The translations under genes and the position numbers were made by a program. Below, in pieces: positions 38,501-49,295 of a DNA stretch of 64,000 nt; the first letter of the stretch is position 1, and each line of letters starts with the position of its first letter. The stretch comes from Tribonema minus (Eukaryota > Sar > Xanthophyceae > Tribonematales > Tribonemataceae): the NCBI GenBank assembly GCA_017506865.1, contig JAFCMP010000028.1:62001-126000 (forward strand), written 5' to 3'. The notes below the pieces were generated by a model. The model did not search any database. It saw only the letters and a program-made list of their open reading frames with translations, and was not told where the DNA came from.

Positions 38501-41500
38501 CCACAGCCCTCCTGCTGTGCGCGACAGGTCTGCACTGCACCTGAGGACTGCACCTGCTGCTGTTATGTACCACCGGCACACAACCGCCGCCGCTGCTGCT
38601 GCTGTTGCTGGTGCTGCTGCCGCTGCTGCCACTGCTGCTGCTGCTGCCGCCGCCAGTTCCGGCATTGCACCTCAGCTGCCCCTGAGCTGCTCCTGCGCTC
38701 TGTTGCCCCCGCCCCCCCCCACACACACAGACTCACACACTCCTGCTGTTTTGCGACCCTGCAGCGCAACCTGCGGCGCAGCCCTTGCGGGCCGTTTCGG
38801 ACAGTGGCCGGCCCCGCCGCCACTGGTCGGCTTTGGCCACCAATCCGCTGCGGCGCTGCTCGGGCCCGACCAATCAGCTGCCGCCGCCGCTGCCGCCCCT
38901 CCTGCCGCCGCGCTCCCGCCCATTGCTGTCGCGGGTGACGCTCCTCATGACGATGCTGCTGCAGCAGCGATGCCATTGGTCGCGCGCAACGTTCTGATTG
39001 GTCGAGCGCTGCCGCAGCACAACCAGCGCGGCGGGGTCATGGAACTCGCGCGTTCCCCGCTCGCGCGGCACGTTCCTGGACTGTTCTTTGCAATCTACGG
39101 CCCCCACGGCATCGAGATGGTCAGCGTGAGACTTGAAGATGGCATGTTGAAGGGCCTTAAGGCCACTGGCGATGGCAACGTGCCATCAGGGCGGCTGACG
39201 TTCCGCAGCGCGGGTCCTCTGCAGGTGCCGCCGTTTGCGACGCCGCCGTGCAGCTGCGGCTTCGAGTGCGAATGTAAGTGACGCTTCACTGACTTTTGAT
39301 GTTAGTCTTAGATGCAACGATGAGCCTTCACCAGAATACAGGTGTAGGGCCGCCGTTTGCGATTGCAGCTGTCGCTTCGAGTGCAAATGTGAGTGACGCT
39401 CCAGTGGATCTGATGCTAACCTGAGATTAAATGATCTTATCACATGAGCCAAGGACAGAGCTGTCACAGTGTAGGTTTATAGGTTTAGGTTTAGCGCTGG
39501 TGTTTGCGACGCTGCCGTACAGCTGCGGCTTCGAGTGTGAATGTGAGTGATGCTTCAACTGCAACTGATGCTGGCCTGAGATGAAATGATGTTATCACAT
39601 GAGCCAAGGATGAGCTGTCCTAAAAAACAGCTCATCCTAAAAAAAAATCAGTTGAGGGCTGCCGTTTGGGGGTCGCCACCGCATAGCTGCGGCTTTGAGT
39701 GCAAATACAAAGCGATGCCCTGCTGGTTGATTAACGTGACTCTGGTTGTTTGGTAGGTCATGAATGCATGAATGGAGTTTAGTGATTGTCTCTGAACGCT
39801 GCGCATGATTGCTTCTTGATGACTGGAGTCGAAGATCAATCACGAGCGGCACAAGCGGTGTTTGCTAATGCCTTGATTGAGGGACTACACCTTCTTCATA
39901 TGCTGAGTCGTCTGCACCACAGCTGATAGTTCAACTGTACGTGCCACACGCACCTCAAGTAGTTTTTTTTTTGTCGTTTTGACTGTTGTCTCTGTTTTTT
40001 TTCCTCACTTGCTCTTGTTTCGTGCGCTTGACTTCACGTGTCTTTAGGCTTCACTTCAAATGAGCTGCGGCACGTGACACTGCTGGGCAAGATGGAGGCG
40101 CAGGCGCGCACTGCGCAGACCGGTTTCATCAATGACACCTGGTGAGTCACCTTTTGAAGTACAAGCTACAGCAACGGCTTCAATCAATAACACGTGGAGA
40201 GTCACATCTTGTACAAGCCCGTCTCACTCCTGATGGTACGTGAAGATAAAGGGGTGGCTTGGGGTCATCAGTGGATTTAGGCCCTGCCCCCTACCAGGGG
40301 TGAAAGCACTAGTTTCGATCCTTCGCTTTATAGAAGTACTACAACTAGTGTCTTGCGTGCATGCCCAACATGGTCGTTAGTGGCACAAATGGCAAGAGTT
40401 GATTACGCATGCACAGCGCCATGCATTCGTGTACTGGAAATGCCCCTGCAGGCAAAGTAGCAGTCACCGATGAGCCAGTTGCAGCAGCGTGGACAGCCTT
40501 GTCGATTGCTCAGCGCAGTGGCAGCAGTGGCGGCATCACAATCTTGCCCTGTGTTTGTTGCATGGCACCAGTCAACATTCTCACGCACACACACACAAGT
40601 TTGCAGCCCCTTGTATGCGTTCTATGTGAAGGTGGAGGTTAATCGACATATTCTACTCTCAACGTTGAACATTATTCGTGTTGTACAGACATGCCGCCGC
40701 GTGAGGCCCTCTTCAACCTTGCTCAGAGAGTCTCCTCCAACTTTGTGAAGTGCTGCTCCTGCTAACACATGCATACTTCAATAATTATAAAGGTGAACGT
40801 TCTCGCTGCATATGCTGCCCCCATGAATCATTTCACTAGTGCGCCTGTAAAACAGAAAGGGAGGAATTGACACACTTACAGCACATCGTTGCATACTTCA
40901 AAAGTGAAGCTCAGTGTCCCTGGTATGTGTCCCTGGTGCTTGCTTTGCGCACAGGAACAATGCCACCATTGTGTTGTTTGATGCACGCGAGGAGTGGATG
41001 CACTACAGCACAAGGGAGCCAGCCGTGGCCCGCGTCCTAGAGTCGCCCATTCGGTGAGCTCAGATGACTCACGAACCTGACTTGACTCGTGTTACACGGG
41101 GATGCTTGAATAATAGGGTAATCACAGCGTAACAACTATTGCTGTAGTTAGTTGTTGGGCACTGTTGCTCAATTATATGTAAGTTGGTCCTTAGTTGGCC
41201 TCAAGTTCAATTGCCCATCTGGCAAGCTCCAAAGACTCTTGGACCCGAATCGACGCACCTTTCAAACAGGGGATCCCCAGGGTACTTGAGAGTGTGACAA
41301 CTCCTGGAATTGTTCCAAAACAGTTGGTGTTGGGGGTGTTTGATAGGATCAAAACGATACTCAATGAGGCTGTTTGACCTGACAGTATAGCGATGCATTT
41401 GCATTGCTCATGCTGTCAGAGACCGCCGTTTCTGACTCTGCCTTCAAAACTGCACCTCGAAAGCGTGCAGTGACTTAACATGCAGCAGTAGAGCGACAAA

Positions 41501-41823
41501 CAGACGGGGCGGGGTGGCGATGAGTAACCTTTGGGGAAACTGCTCTCTGGGTGCTGTCAGTGTCAATCCACTGTGCCCGTCCGGTGCCCGCAATTTGCGC
41601 ACGAAAGTTTGCTCACATGAATACCTATGGCATGAGCAGCGCTAGCTCACAGGAACTCTCCCCCCCCCGCCTCCCCCTCCCCCCCCTTTCTGCCTGCTGC
41701 AGCGCGGTGGCAGCGCCCACCGGCTGTGCCTCCTCCATTGCCACCTGCGCCATTGGCCTTCTGGTCACGTGGTGCGGCGACGGCTTTCGCACTTCCATGC
41801 GCTTCCGACCCTTCTGCCCGTAA
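32586..41823 (+). CDS. F-box protein with FBXO31/EXECUTER-like C-terminal domain
   Basis: Probably the substrate-recognition subunit of an SCF ubiquitin ligase. Nine exons agree in phase: 32586-32758, 33015-33179, 35265-35366, 36424-36550, 37432-37673, 38765-39273, 40048-40141, 40955-41053, 41703-41823, giving 543 aa. Residues 1-55 resemble an F-box (VLECLPAPVLWPACAFLDAD, then DIVQLSAVSPSL). Residues about 93-113 (LPLLGLWRWDKGMHGGVLVL) match the 'LLGLWR..GGLLVV' segment of plant F-box proteins. Residues about 374-415 (PGLFFAIYGPHGIEMVSV.., GLKATGDGNVPSGRLTF) match the 'GLF.G.YG.HG.E....KITGD.NVPAG' signature shared by FBXO31 and EXECUTER-type proteins. The later exon with GKMEAQARTAQTGFINDTW fits the family's 'G.G..A..GF..P.W' block. 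The protein ends RFRPFCP. Ala-rich insertions occupy residues about 270-350. The assignment to the family is firm; the substrate is unknown. Confidence 0.85.
33930..35275 (+). repeat. tandem copies of the F-box gene exon-3 acceptor in intron 2
   Basis: The acceptor region TGATGTGGCAG|GGCTCAG with about 70 bp of upstream intron (GATGCTCACCGCGCATTGCC, CTCTATTGC..TGTCACT) occurs at about 33961-33978, 34127-34144, 35087-35104, 35171-35188 and at the working site 35254-35271. The MITE split this array. Several copies keep an AG that could be spliced. Confidence 0.88.
34196..35032. mobile_element. 837-bp hAT-like MITE in intron 2 of the F-box gene
   Basis: The ends are inverted repeats: left TAGGGTTGTTGGAATCGTAA, right (reverse complement) TAGGGTTGTTGCAATCTTAA. 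They are flanked by a perfect 8-bp direct repeat CTTACCAC (34188-34195 and 35033-35040). Removing the element and one CTTACCAC rebuilds the local tandem unit (CATATGCTAATGCTTACCAC followed by GCATCGCCCTCC), which confirms the insertion independently. Both subterminal regions are packed with CGTAA/TTACG words. The 8-bp duplication and TAGGG ends fit the hAT superfamily. No transposase is encoded, so it is non-autonomous. Confidence 0.92.
37398..37416. repeat. poly-C tract before F-box exon 5
   Basis: A C-run of about 19 residues forms part of the pyrimidine tract of the intron-4 acceptor (TTCTCATCCTTCCAG). Confidence 0.85.
37620..38045 (+). repeat. copies of the F-box gene exon-5 donor junction
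   Basis: The exon end (TTTGAGCGCCTGCCCGCACC, GTGCGCGCTGCCGTTTCTCC, TCAG|GTAATGAAGG) is repeated at about 37757-37850, 37877-37965 and 37990-38045. The first copy is nearly identical, with GCAATGAAGG instead of GTAATGAAGG at the donor. Intron words CTTGACATACTTATACGAAT follow the first copies. Confidence 0.92.
39225..39725 (+). repeat. copies of the F-box gene exon-6 donor junction
   Basis: Units of about 140-150 bp begin with the exon end (GCCGTTTGCGACGCCGCCGT, GCAGCTGCGGCTTCGAGTGC, GAAT|GTAAGTGACGCTTC). They continue with intron words (GATGTTA..GATGAAATGAT, TTATCACATGAGCCAAGGA). Copies are at about 39348-39412, 39497-39560 and 39657-39720. A separate small copy of the exon-7 donor lies at about 40172-40218. 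Confidence 0.9.
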
Positions 41824-43664
41824 CCGCAGCTTGCGCTAAGCTCGAAGTTGCGGTTGGCGGAGAGTTCAACTTGAAGTTGAGGCACCAAGCTGCCGAGTCA
41901 ACGAGCCTTACAGTAAAGAGCCGAGCGATGGAGGCTCGCTGCACAACTGGAGGATGCAGGGCCGCTTTCATGCAGGCGCGATTGCTCGCCTCCCGCTGCT
42001 TTCAACGAAGCCACCATAAACGAAGGCGCTCTGGCAGCACTAGGGAAGGTGCCCTTACACTAGGCGCGCTGCCGCCGCTGCTGCTGCTGCTTCGCGGCAG
42101 CTGCAGCGGTTGCATCTTGCGCTTTACATGTTCAGCCCTTCGTGTCGTATCGACATCATTGCCCCACGTGCGTCCTGCTTGGTCCAAAGCCTTCTCTCAG
42201 GTTCTGCACCCCCCCCCAAAAACCACATCCATCCTCACAGGGTTTCGACTATCCAAACTCCTCCCCCCATTCACCTGCATTCCCACGCCATATCACAGTG
42301 GCAGGGCCTACTGCCCCCCCTGCGCACTTGCATGTTCACACCCAAACTGGTGTAAAATACACGCTGCAAGACAGTAGCATAGTACACACTTCAGGCCCCG
42401 CCCCAACACGAACTTTCCGCGTGTACTTCCAACGCTTCATTTCCCCCATTCGGCCCACTTCATACTTCCCCTACCCCACCTGTCACGAAGCTTTGACTCA
42501 GGGGGGTGTGACTCCCTTGGTGCCACAATCAACCTTCTCTCAAGGCAACAGTGGACTCAAGGTGGGGTGTGGGGGTGCGGTTCTGGCTACTGGTAGCGTA
42601 TCGTGAGTTGGAATGAGGCCACTTGCATGCAAGCGACAACACCGAGATGCCAGGTTTTCAGCTACGGCTCTGTAATCTGCTTCATATACAAATGTGCATA
42701 CCCCTAGCCCATTTTCTGCGCTTTTGATGCACTGTGTGTGTTCATGTGCCAATGCTGCAATAGTGTACTTCTATCTTTTTGTGCCCATACTTTGTTGTGC
42801 AGCATGGTGCACCATGTCTATCTGCCTTGTGTTGAAGTGCTGGTGATGTGCGGACTGTTCGTCTGCACATGCTGCATCAAAAATTGCAAGCAGCGACGAA
42901 GGCGGTTTCAGGCAGTTGTATTAACACGTGCATGGCGAGACAGCCAAATACTATGTGCAGTGCTTTCAGACTGTTCCTGTAGATCACCATGTTCAGAAGC
43001 ATGATTCATGGGCCAAATCACGGGGTTGCGCTGCCTGCAGCAGCCTTCAAGACATTCGCAAAGCAACAGGTGAGCTCCCTATATATGGCAACAGCCGACG
43101 CATGCACAATACCAGACCAGTGTAGTTCCACTGTGACCACGCTTGCCATGTGCAACAACAACCATTGCATGCATGGAGCATAGGCAGGCACTGTATGCAG
43201 CAGGCAAATCAAAAGGCACAGACAATGTCACTGAAGGTTAATAGAAGTACGATACGTGTTAATAAAAAGTACGGTACATGTACATGATATATATTAGTGT
43301 GTCATTGCAGGTGCTTCACTTGCATAACCCCAGTAAACCATGACATAGGAGCGCTGCTTCCTTGTGTGAACTGGCACAACAGCCGAGCTCACATATACAC
43401 TGGTGGCGCCTAGAACAAGATAACCATTGGGTTAAAAGGTAGGGTTTGCTTGGATATCAGCGCATGTCCCCTGTCTTCCACCCCCGTCCTTGTACACAAG
43501 TGCCGCATACAGTTGGCACCTCATGCGCTACCCAATACGTAATGTGTGCCAAGAGTCAGACGGGATGAGCAACTGCCATTGTTGAATTTTGCGTGGCTCA
43601 GCCACTGCCAGCGTCGAAGCTTGCATGGCTCAGCAAACATGCGCGCTGCAGAACTTCATTTTCC
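41824..43664. other. convergent intergenic region, no recognised gene
   Basis: This lies between the 3' end of the F-box gene and the 3' end of the carbonic anhydrase gene. It holds low-complexity C-rich stretches (about 42208-42350), a perfect ACTTGAAGT-type palindrome at 41865-41880, and short unassigned frames. A frame at 42738-43004 is Cys-rich and hydrophobic, then basic, but nothing supports it as a gene. Confidence 0.4.
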
Positions 43665-46600
43665 TCAAGGAAGGATCCTCTGCAAACGGTTCCAGAGGTT
43701 CCCCGAGGACTGTGCCTGGGACGAAGAACTATCCGCAGCAGCCGCCAGCGCCTCCTGAGGAACCTTCTTCAGAGGGGTCATGCGGCCATTCGGTGCAACC
43801 GGTGCAGAGGCCCCTGCAATGGTGGATTTCGGGAACTCGTAGAGGCTGTAGATGTTCTTGTACTTGCGGATCTCTGTGCGAAAGTCAATCTTCAAGTCCT
43901 TAAGCAGGCCGCTGCCGATGTCGTAGACCCAGCCGTGGATGCGAGGTTGAGCATCCGTGGCCTGCGGCAGCGCTCAAAACCACCAAGGGCCACCTTGTCA
44001 ACACCTATGTTGAAGTTGATGTTTTCGTACAGACACTTGATAATGATGCTGAATGAGACACTACAGTGTGAGTGACTCCATATACAGAGAGATGGAACTT
44101 GTTTTCTTCAGCACTTCAATACATATATTGCAGTCCGGGAGTTGCATGTGTGCCCAAAAACGTGCCACTATGGTGCGCTTTGGGAGGGCTCATCACATGT
44201 GTGCCTCTTGACAGGGAATGATTGCAAAGCTATTCATATTGCATGCCATTGTATAACACTGACGCGTGCGCTGAGGTCATGCTCTGAGAGTTGGTCACAT
44301 CAGTACCACAAGATCAGCAGAGTCACTGATGTCCAAGAATTATGTACGGAGTATGCTTGGAGCCCAACTTTGACTTCTCATGATACATACCTCCAAGCAT
44401 TACTGTTATGCTGCACAACAACCACATGGCATGGTATGCGTTGGGGCGATAAAAAGTGTGCAGGTCCTGCAGGTCAAAATCGACTATGCACTGGTGACAT
44501 TCCTCTGTTGAAGTGCACAAAGTTGAAGTACGTGCAACCGTGTGCACATTGGGGCCAGTAATACTCGAGCTGCTTTGCTGGATGGACTCTACTTAAGTGC
44601 TTTGAAACTCTGGCGCGTATACAGAGGTGCAGGACGTGTGCGACCATGATGAGGCCATCATTGCCGAGTGCGCAGAGAATGCGCGCAGGGAGCGCACGCA
44701 CTCCTAGCGGCGAACGTGTGCCGTTTTCCCGTCCTGTTGCCGCCCGGGCCGCCTTGCCTTCAGCAATGGCGCCGGCCGCTGCCCACTGCTCAGCGGCGAC
44801 TGTGACACGCCTCAGCGCGCGGTTTCTTCGCCTTGTTGGATTGTTGTGTTTTTTTGCCCGCCGAACTCATGCGCCCGGCCCACTGGGGCGCACTACAATC
44901 CAACAATCCGACAAGGCGGCCCGGGCGGCAAGAGGATGGAAAAAACAGCACACCTTTGCCGCTAGAAGCGCGTCCGCTCCCTGCGCGCATACTCTGCATA
45001 TTCGACAATTATGGCCTCATCATGGTCGCACAAGTCCTGCAAAGGACCACCAAGCGCAACAATCCACTTAAGCGTTGCTCCTCATTGCGCACGTAACTTG
45101 AACTTCTGAATTAGTGCTTTGAATCTCCTCAATTTTCTTCAGCACAACAAGACTGCGCCACAGGTTGGCACAAATCCTCATTGTGAACTTCAACAACATG
45201 CTCTTTTCTTGTCTATGTGCTTCTGTATGTAGCTGCGCACTAATTGCAGTTATGGCTAATTGAGTCAAACGCATCCATCGGACTGCCACTGCACTTGAAG
45301 TATGCCGCACCTGCTTCTTCTGCACGACAGGGTTGGCAAACAGGTTCATGCAGGCCTCTTGAACATTAAGTTCAACTAGGCGCTGGTGACGCTCCTCTTC
45401 ATTGGGAATCTCCGCGAGCTCTGCCTGGTGCAACCGCTGCACGTTGCGGATGTGCATGAGCCAGTGCTCAAGCAGACCTGCAGAGAGTAACAGCAGTGAA
45501 GTAAGGGTGTCAGATAAATCATTGTTGAAAATCCAGATCTACACAAGTGTATGGGGTATCATGTACAATGCATGAGCCAGTGCTCAAGCAAACCTGGAGC
45601 ACAGAACAGCAATCAAGATGTCACAGTTTATGTACTGTATATATGCAGGGGTCTGAGGTACAGCAGTTTGAAGCATTGTCATAGATGTAGACTACTATAG
45701 AGGTGATATGTATGTATGTGCACGAGCCAGTGCTTGAGCAAACCTGCAGCACCAAACAGCAGTCAAATGAGGGTCTCAGGAAAACCATCGTTGAAAATCC
45801 CCATCAATGTACTCTACTATAGGGGATATCATGTAGAATTATGCGCATCAGCCAGAGCTCCAGCCCTGCAGCTAGTACCGGCAGTCAAAGAAATTCTAGA
45901 AGTTGGGCTCTCATGTGTGCTCCAGCAGCCCTGTTGCGAGTGATGGCAGTCAAAAGATCATACTACAGGTGCGATCAGCGACCATGCAGGTATGCTAATC
46001 ACCAAGTACCACAACCAAACATGGTTGAGGGTTGTCAACGTGTAAGTGGGATGAGAGCTTACACCTTACCTTCACCCCATGCCCAGGCAGAGCTCATATT
46101 GCTTTCATCACTCTTCTTCTTTCGATCAGTGCACTCAACAATATTCTCTTCTCAAAAAGCGGCCGCTCGCTACTCAAAAGTGAGGCACAACGCAACGATG
46201 CATCTGGGGCCTCGCACAGATTTTCAGCTTACTTGAACTCCAACTGTGACTTTCACCATGACCGTCCTATGCAACTGTGGTAGTGCGTCTTTGAAAAAAC
46301 AGCAGCCACCCAGCTTGCTATTAGTTTCTCTCGTGTCTGTGCTTTTGTGCATGACCTTAGTGTGTGACCTATTGAAAACATACAAGCGAAGACTCTACTG
46401 TTCAGAATTATGTATACATACCAGCGCCAGCATCCTCACTGGAGGGATATATATACATGGAAGAACATGAAGCTGCTGCTTCCATATTTTAGCCTTTACA
46501 TTTGCCATTTAGCACTTGTTCTACTTACACAGCGACACTACACAGTGCGGAGGGCTCACCATAACCCTAGCACTTACGTTGTGTGAGGGGAAGTTTGACA

Positions 46601-49165
46601 ACGGCAATCGTGTTCTATCCGCGCCGTCTATATACATGGGACCCTCAATTGATGCTCGACTTCGTTGTCCAGGGCATGTGGTCATGGCACCATACCGTGG
46701 CTTCCAAGTGACACCAAAGAGCCATTGTAGGAACGTCTGTTGACTGGTCATTTGCACCAGCACATTTGCAAGAGCATGTCATCTAAAATGCCGTTCATTG
46801 CCTGCTTTACCATGTTCGCCCCGCACTTGTTCTGAGTTCACAGTGTGTTCACTTAGTACGCTGTTAAAAAGCTCACCGTGGTCCTTGTTCTCCATAGCAG
46901 CCCTCACTCCACCGCAGCCATAGTGTCCGCACACAATGATGTCCGTCACCTACAATAGAATGAAATGAGTGGAGCTCATGAATGAACTGATAGACGAACA
47001 GGTTAGACTAGCCAACAATGGAAGAAAAACTACTCAATTGATGCACATGCAGAGTACTACATTTACAAAATCATGTCCATCACCTGGACTGAAATGAATG
47101 AATACATGCATTAAAAGTCAGAAATAGACAGAGAAAGGAAAACATTGGCAATAATCAGGTGTGTCATTTGTGTGAACGCGCCGAGCAACGGGCAGAAAGC
47201 AGCCGGACACACATCCCAGAATCTAATACCCATGGTAAGCATCTAATACCCATTGTAAGATGAAGATACACAAGTACACACATCTGCAGCTCCGACCATT
47301 AAACGTGCAACATATTGATGCTGCGCGTGCTGGCTGCCAGTGCCACACCAAGAGCAACCACAAGCCCGCGCTCCAACGCCGTTGCCACGACTCCAACCGC
47401 CGTTGCCGCGACGGCGCGTCACCTGCCCAGCTACCCGTTGCTGGGCCCTTGCAATGGCAATCGCATTCGGACCTGCCGATGAATGGCTGGACCATCATCA
47501 GCAGTGACACTTGGTAAAAAAATGCCGTCTCTATTTTCATGCCGCCCTCGGTAAACTCAGTCGGCCTGAAGAGGCGCACGATGGTACAGACCATGTAGAG
47601 TACATCAATCAGGCCTCGGGTAAACTTGCAAATAGCATTGCCAAATACATTCATTGAGAAGCTCCACTACGCGTGTATACTATATTCAAGTGAAGTTTGT
47701 GCCTCAAGAACCTCCACCGCGTACGTGAGCACTGACAGCAGCGAAAAGTCCGTGTTGACGCAGAGGTTGGCCACGTTGCAGATATTAAGGTAAAGTGCGT
47801 ACCTCAAGAACCTCCACTGCGTACGTGAGCACTGACAGCAGCGAGTAGTCCGTGTTGACGCAGAGGTTGGCCACGTTGCGGTGCACAAACAGCTCTCCCG
47901 TCGTCAGCCCAAGCATGTTCTGAGCGGGCACGCGGCTGTCGCTGCAGCCGATGTACAGGTACTTGGGTGCCTGTGAGAGTTACACGGAAAAAGGCATGGC
48001 ATTTGGCATCAATGCGATGCACGCTTGTTGTTTGTCAATTACAGAACTCAAATAGTGCTAGGCAAGCATTTAACGTTTGATGCACGTCGTACGACACGTG
48101 GTTTGAGGCATGCAACGCAGGGCTTCATTCGCACTGGGATGAAAAACAGGTTCAGGGGTGTTGGATCATAATAATGTGACGCTGGCCGAGGCATGAATCA
48201 GTTGCGGACCGAAGTGATGTTGGCACGGAGTGGCATGGGGAACTGCAGGAGACAGCAGCGATGGTAGTGAACTTAGGCAGTAGAGCGGGTTCAATGGAGG
48301 TGCAATTGTGGCTCTTGCTAGTAGCCCAAACGCCTTGATGATATTGCCACTGTTGACTACTGCAACTTGCTCGTGACGCGTCATGAAAAAGATGCTGACA
48401 CGGAAGCCCGGGCAGTCGAAAGGTGCAGTTGTTCTGTAACCGATTGCGGTCCTCATAGTTCCGAAATGCATCTGACAGTACAGTCTGCATGAATTTTTAT
48501 GTAGTTCACTAAAGGCGGCTGTGTCTCAACTCACGCACTGCCATGTTGAACATGCTCCTTGACATCAACATGCTGTAACACATCACAAAAGCCAATGAAA
48601 GGGTGACAGCAGCAGCGGATTGAGCTGCTGATCGCATGTGGATCAGCTGCTACTGCAGTCACTGCACTGCAACTGCTGCATTGCTCTGCCGCCGATGCCC
48701 TCAGCTGACGTGTTGACGCCCTCGACCCAACAAACGAGCGCAGACACATGAACAGCACACGTTTCAGCTATTACCTCCGGATTATAGTCAGAGGGTGCTC
48801 AAGTTGCTACCGTTACTGCTGAATATATATAACCAAAACGACTGCTACTGGTTGCGGTGGCGCACCTGTGCGTACTTCAGCCTTGTGAAAATTTCAGGAT
48901 CCTCCTCCAAGCAGTCTTGCACCCAGCGCTTGTTGCTGTCGAATATGTAGTCAAGGTTTTCCGCCGTGTCCCAGATGCTCTTCGCTCGCTCGTACGGGCT
49001 CCTGTTGCCCATTCTTAGTGCGCTGGAGGATCTTTGTCGCTGCGGTTGCTGCAGAGTGGGTCGCCAGCTAAGGCTCTTGCATACTGGCCCATTACTGGGG
49101 ACGAACGCTGCAGCGACTGCAGCTGACGCCAATAACAGCAGCAGAGACCTGTTAACTTGGGCCAT
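43665..49165 (-). CDS. beta-carbonic anhydrase with plastid-type bipartite leader
   Basis: It interconverts CO2 and bicarbonate and probably serves inorganic-carbon supply to the plastid. Five exons on the minus strand agree in phase: 49165-48866, 47970-47803, 46949-46877, 45477-45311 and 43961-43665, giving 334 aa. The N-terminus ([25 protein letters not shown]) is a signal peptide followed by Phe at the expected cleavage site. A Ser/Gln/Arg-rich stretch to about residue 52 follows. This is the two-part leader used for complex plastids; a secreted form is an alternative. The catalytic residues are present: Cys109, Asp111 and Arg113 in GCSDSRV, and His165 and Cys168 in CGHYGCGGV. Other family blocks are [37 protein letters not shown] and [18 protein letters not shown] Ser/Ala/Gln-rich tail extends beyond the usual end. 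Confidence 0.94.
44628..45041. repeat. foldback inverted repeat in carbonic anhydrase intron 4
   Basis: The left arm 44628-44756 pairs with the reverse complement of 45041-44912 (for example TGTGCGACCATGATGAGGCC, GCGCGCAGGGAGCG, GCCGCCCGGGCCGCCTTG). The right arm continues into GTCGGATTGTTG, which matches 44829-44846 on the left, so the left arm carries an insertion of about 72 bp (44757-44828). Each arm starts TGCAGGAC and its first 80 nt are open in one frame ([20 protein letters not shown]), which looks like captured exon sequence. The arms are about 85% alike. Confidence 0.88.
45435..45895 (-). repeat. acceptor-side copies of carbonic anhydrase exon 4
   Basis: On the minus strand the exon start is CTGCAG|GTCTGCTTGAGCACTGGC, then TCATGCAC. 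Copies lie upstream in intron 3 (higher coordinates) at about 45568-45610, 45717-45775 and 45840-45895. On the plus strand they read ATGAGCCAGTGCTCAAGCA or a variant followed by AACAGCAGTCAAATGAGGG or AACAGCAATCAAGATG. They grow more diverged with distance. Intron words such as TATAGGGGATATCATGTA repeat with them. Confidence 0.85.
47690..47885 (-). repeat. donor-side copy of carbonic anhydrase exon 2
   Basis: The last 75 or so nt of exon 2 (plus-strand text CTCAAGAACCTCCACTGCGT, ACGTGAGCACTGACAGCAGC) are repeated at about 47702-47780 with few changes. The copy encodes [20 protein letters not shown] where the exon has NTDYSLLSV. At its end the donor is GC instead of GT. The word GCAGATATTAAGG at 47778-47790 marks the join. 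Confidence 0.92.
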
Positions 49166-49295
49166 GACGCGGTATAAGTGTCCCGTCTAGCCAAACTGGC
49201 TGTAGTGATGATGTTCCACAATTTAGAGGGCGACGCTCCAGGCCTGCACTGTGAACTCTGTGTGGACTGTACACTTGAACTTTGCGATCTTGGCC
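49166..49295. promoter_or_regulatory. short divergent spacer between carbonic anhydrase and the ANGCPW-repeat gene
   Basis: Only 130 bp separate the carbonic anhydrase ATG (49165, minus) from the first in-frame ATG of the plus-strand repeat gene (49296; another is at 49320). If both are transcribed, they share a promoter region. A TTATAC word sits about 12 bp before the carbonic anhydrase start, too close to serve as a TATA box for that ATG. No other element is clear. Confidence 0.35.

Noticed and set aside
39225..39725. The tandem units in the F-box gene as a CRISPR-like array
   Set aside because: Units are diverged, 140-150 bp long, eukaryotic, and each copies an exon edge; there are no short identical repeats with unique spacers.
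42738..43004. Small Cys-rich, partly hydrophobic frame as a membrane protein gene
   Set aside because: It has no conserved feature, no splice context and poor codon bias; the region is a 3'-to-3' spacer.
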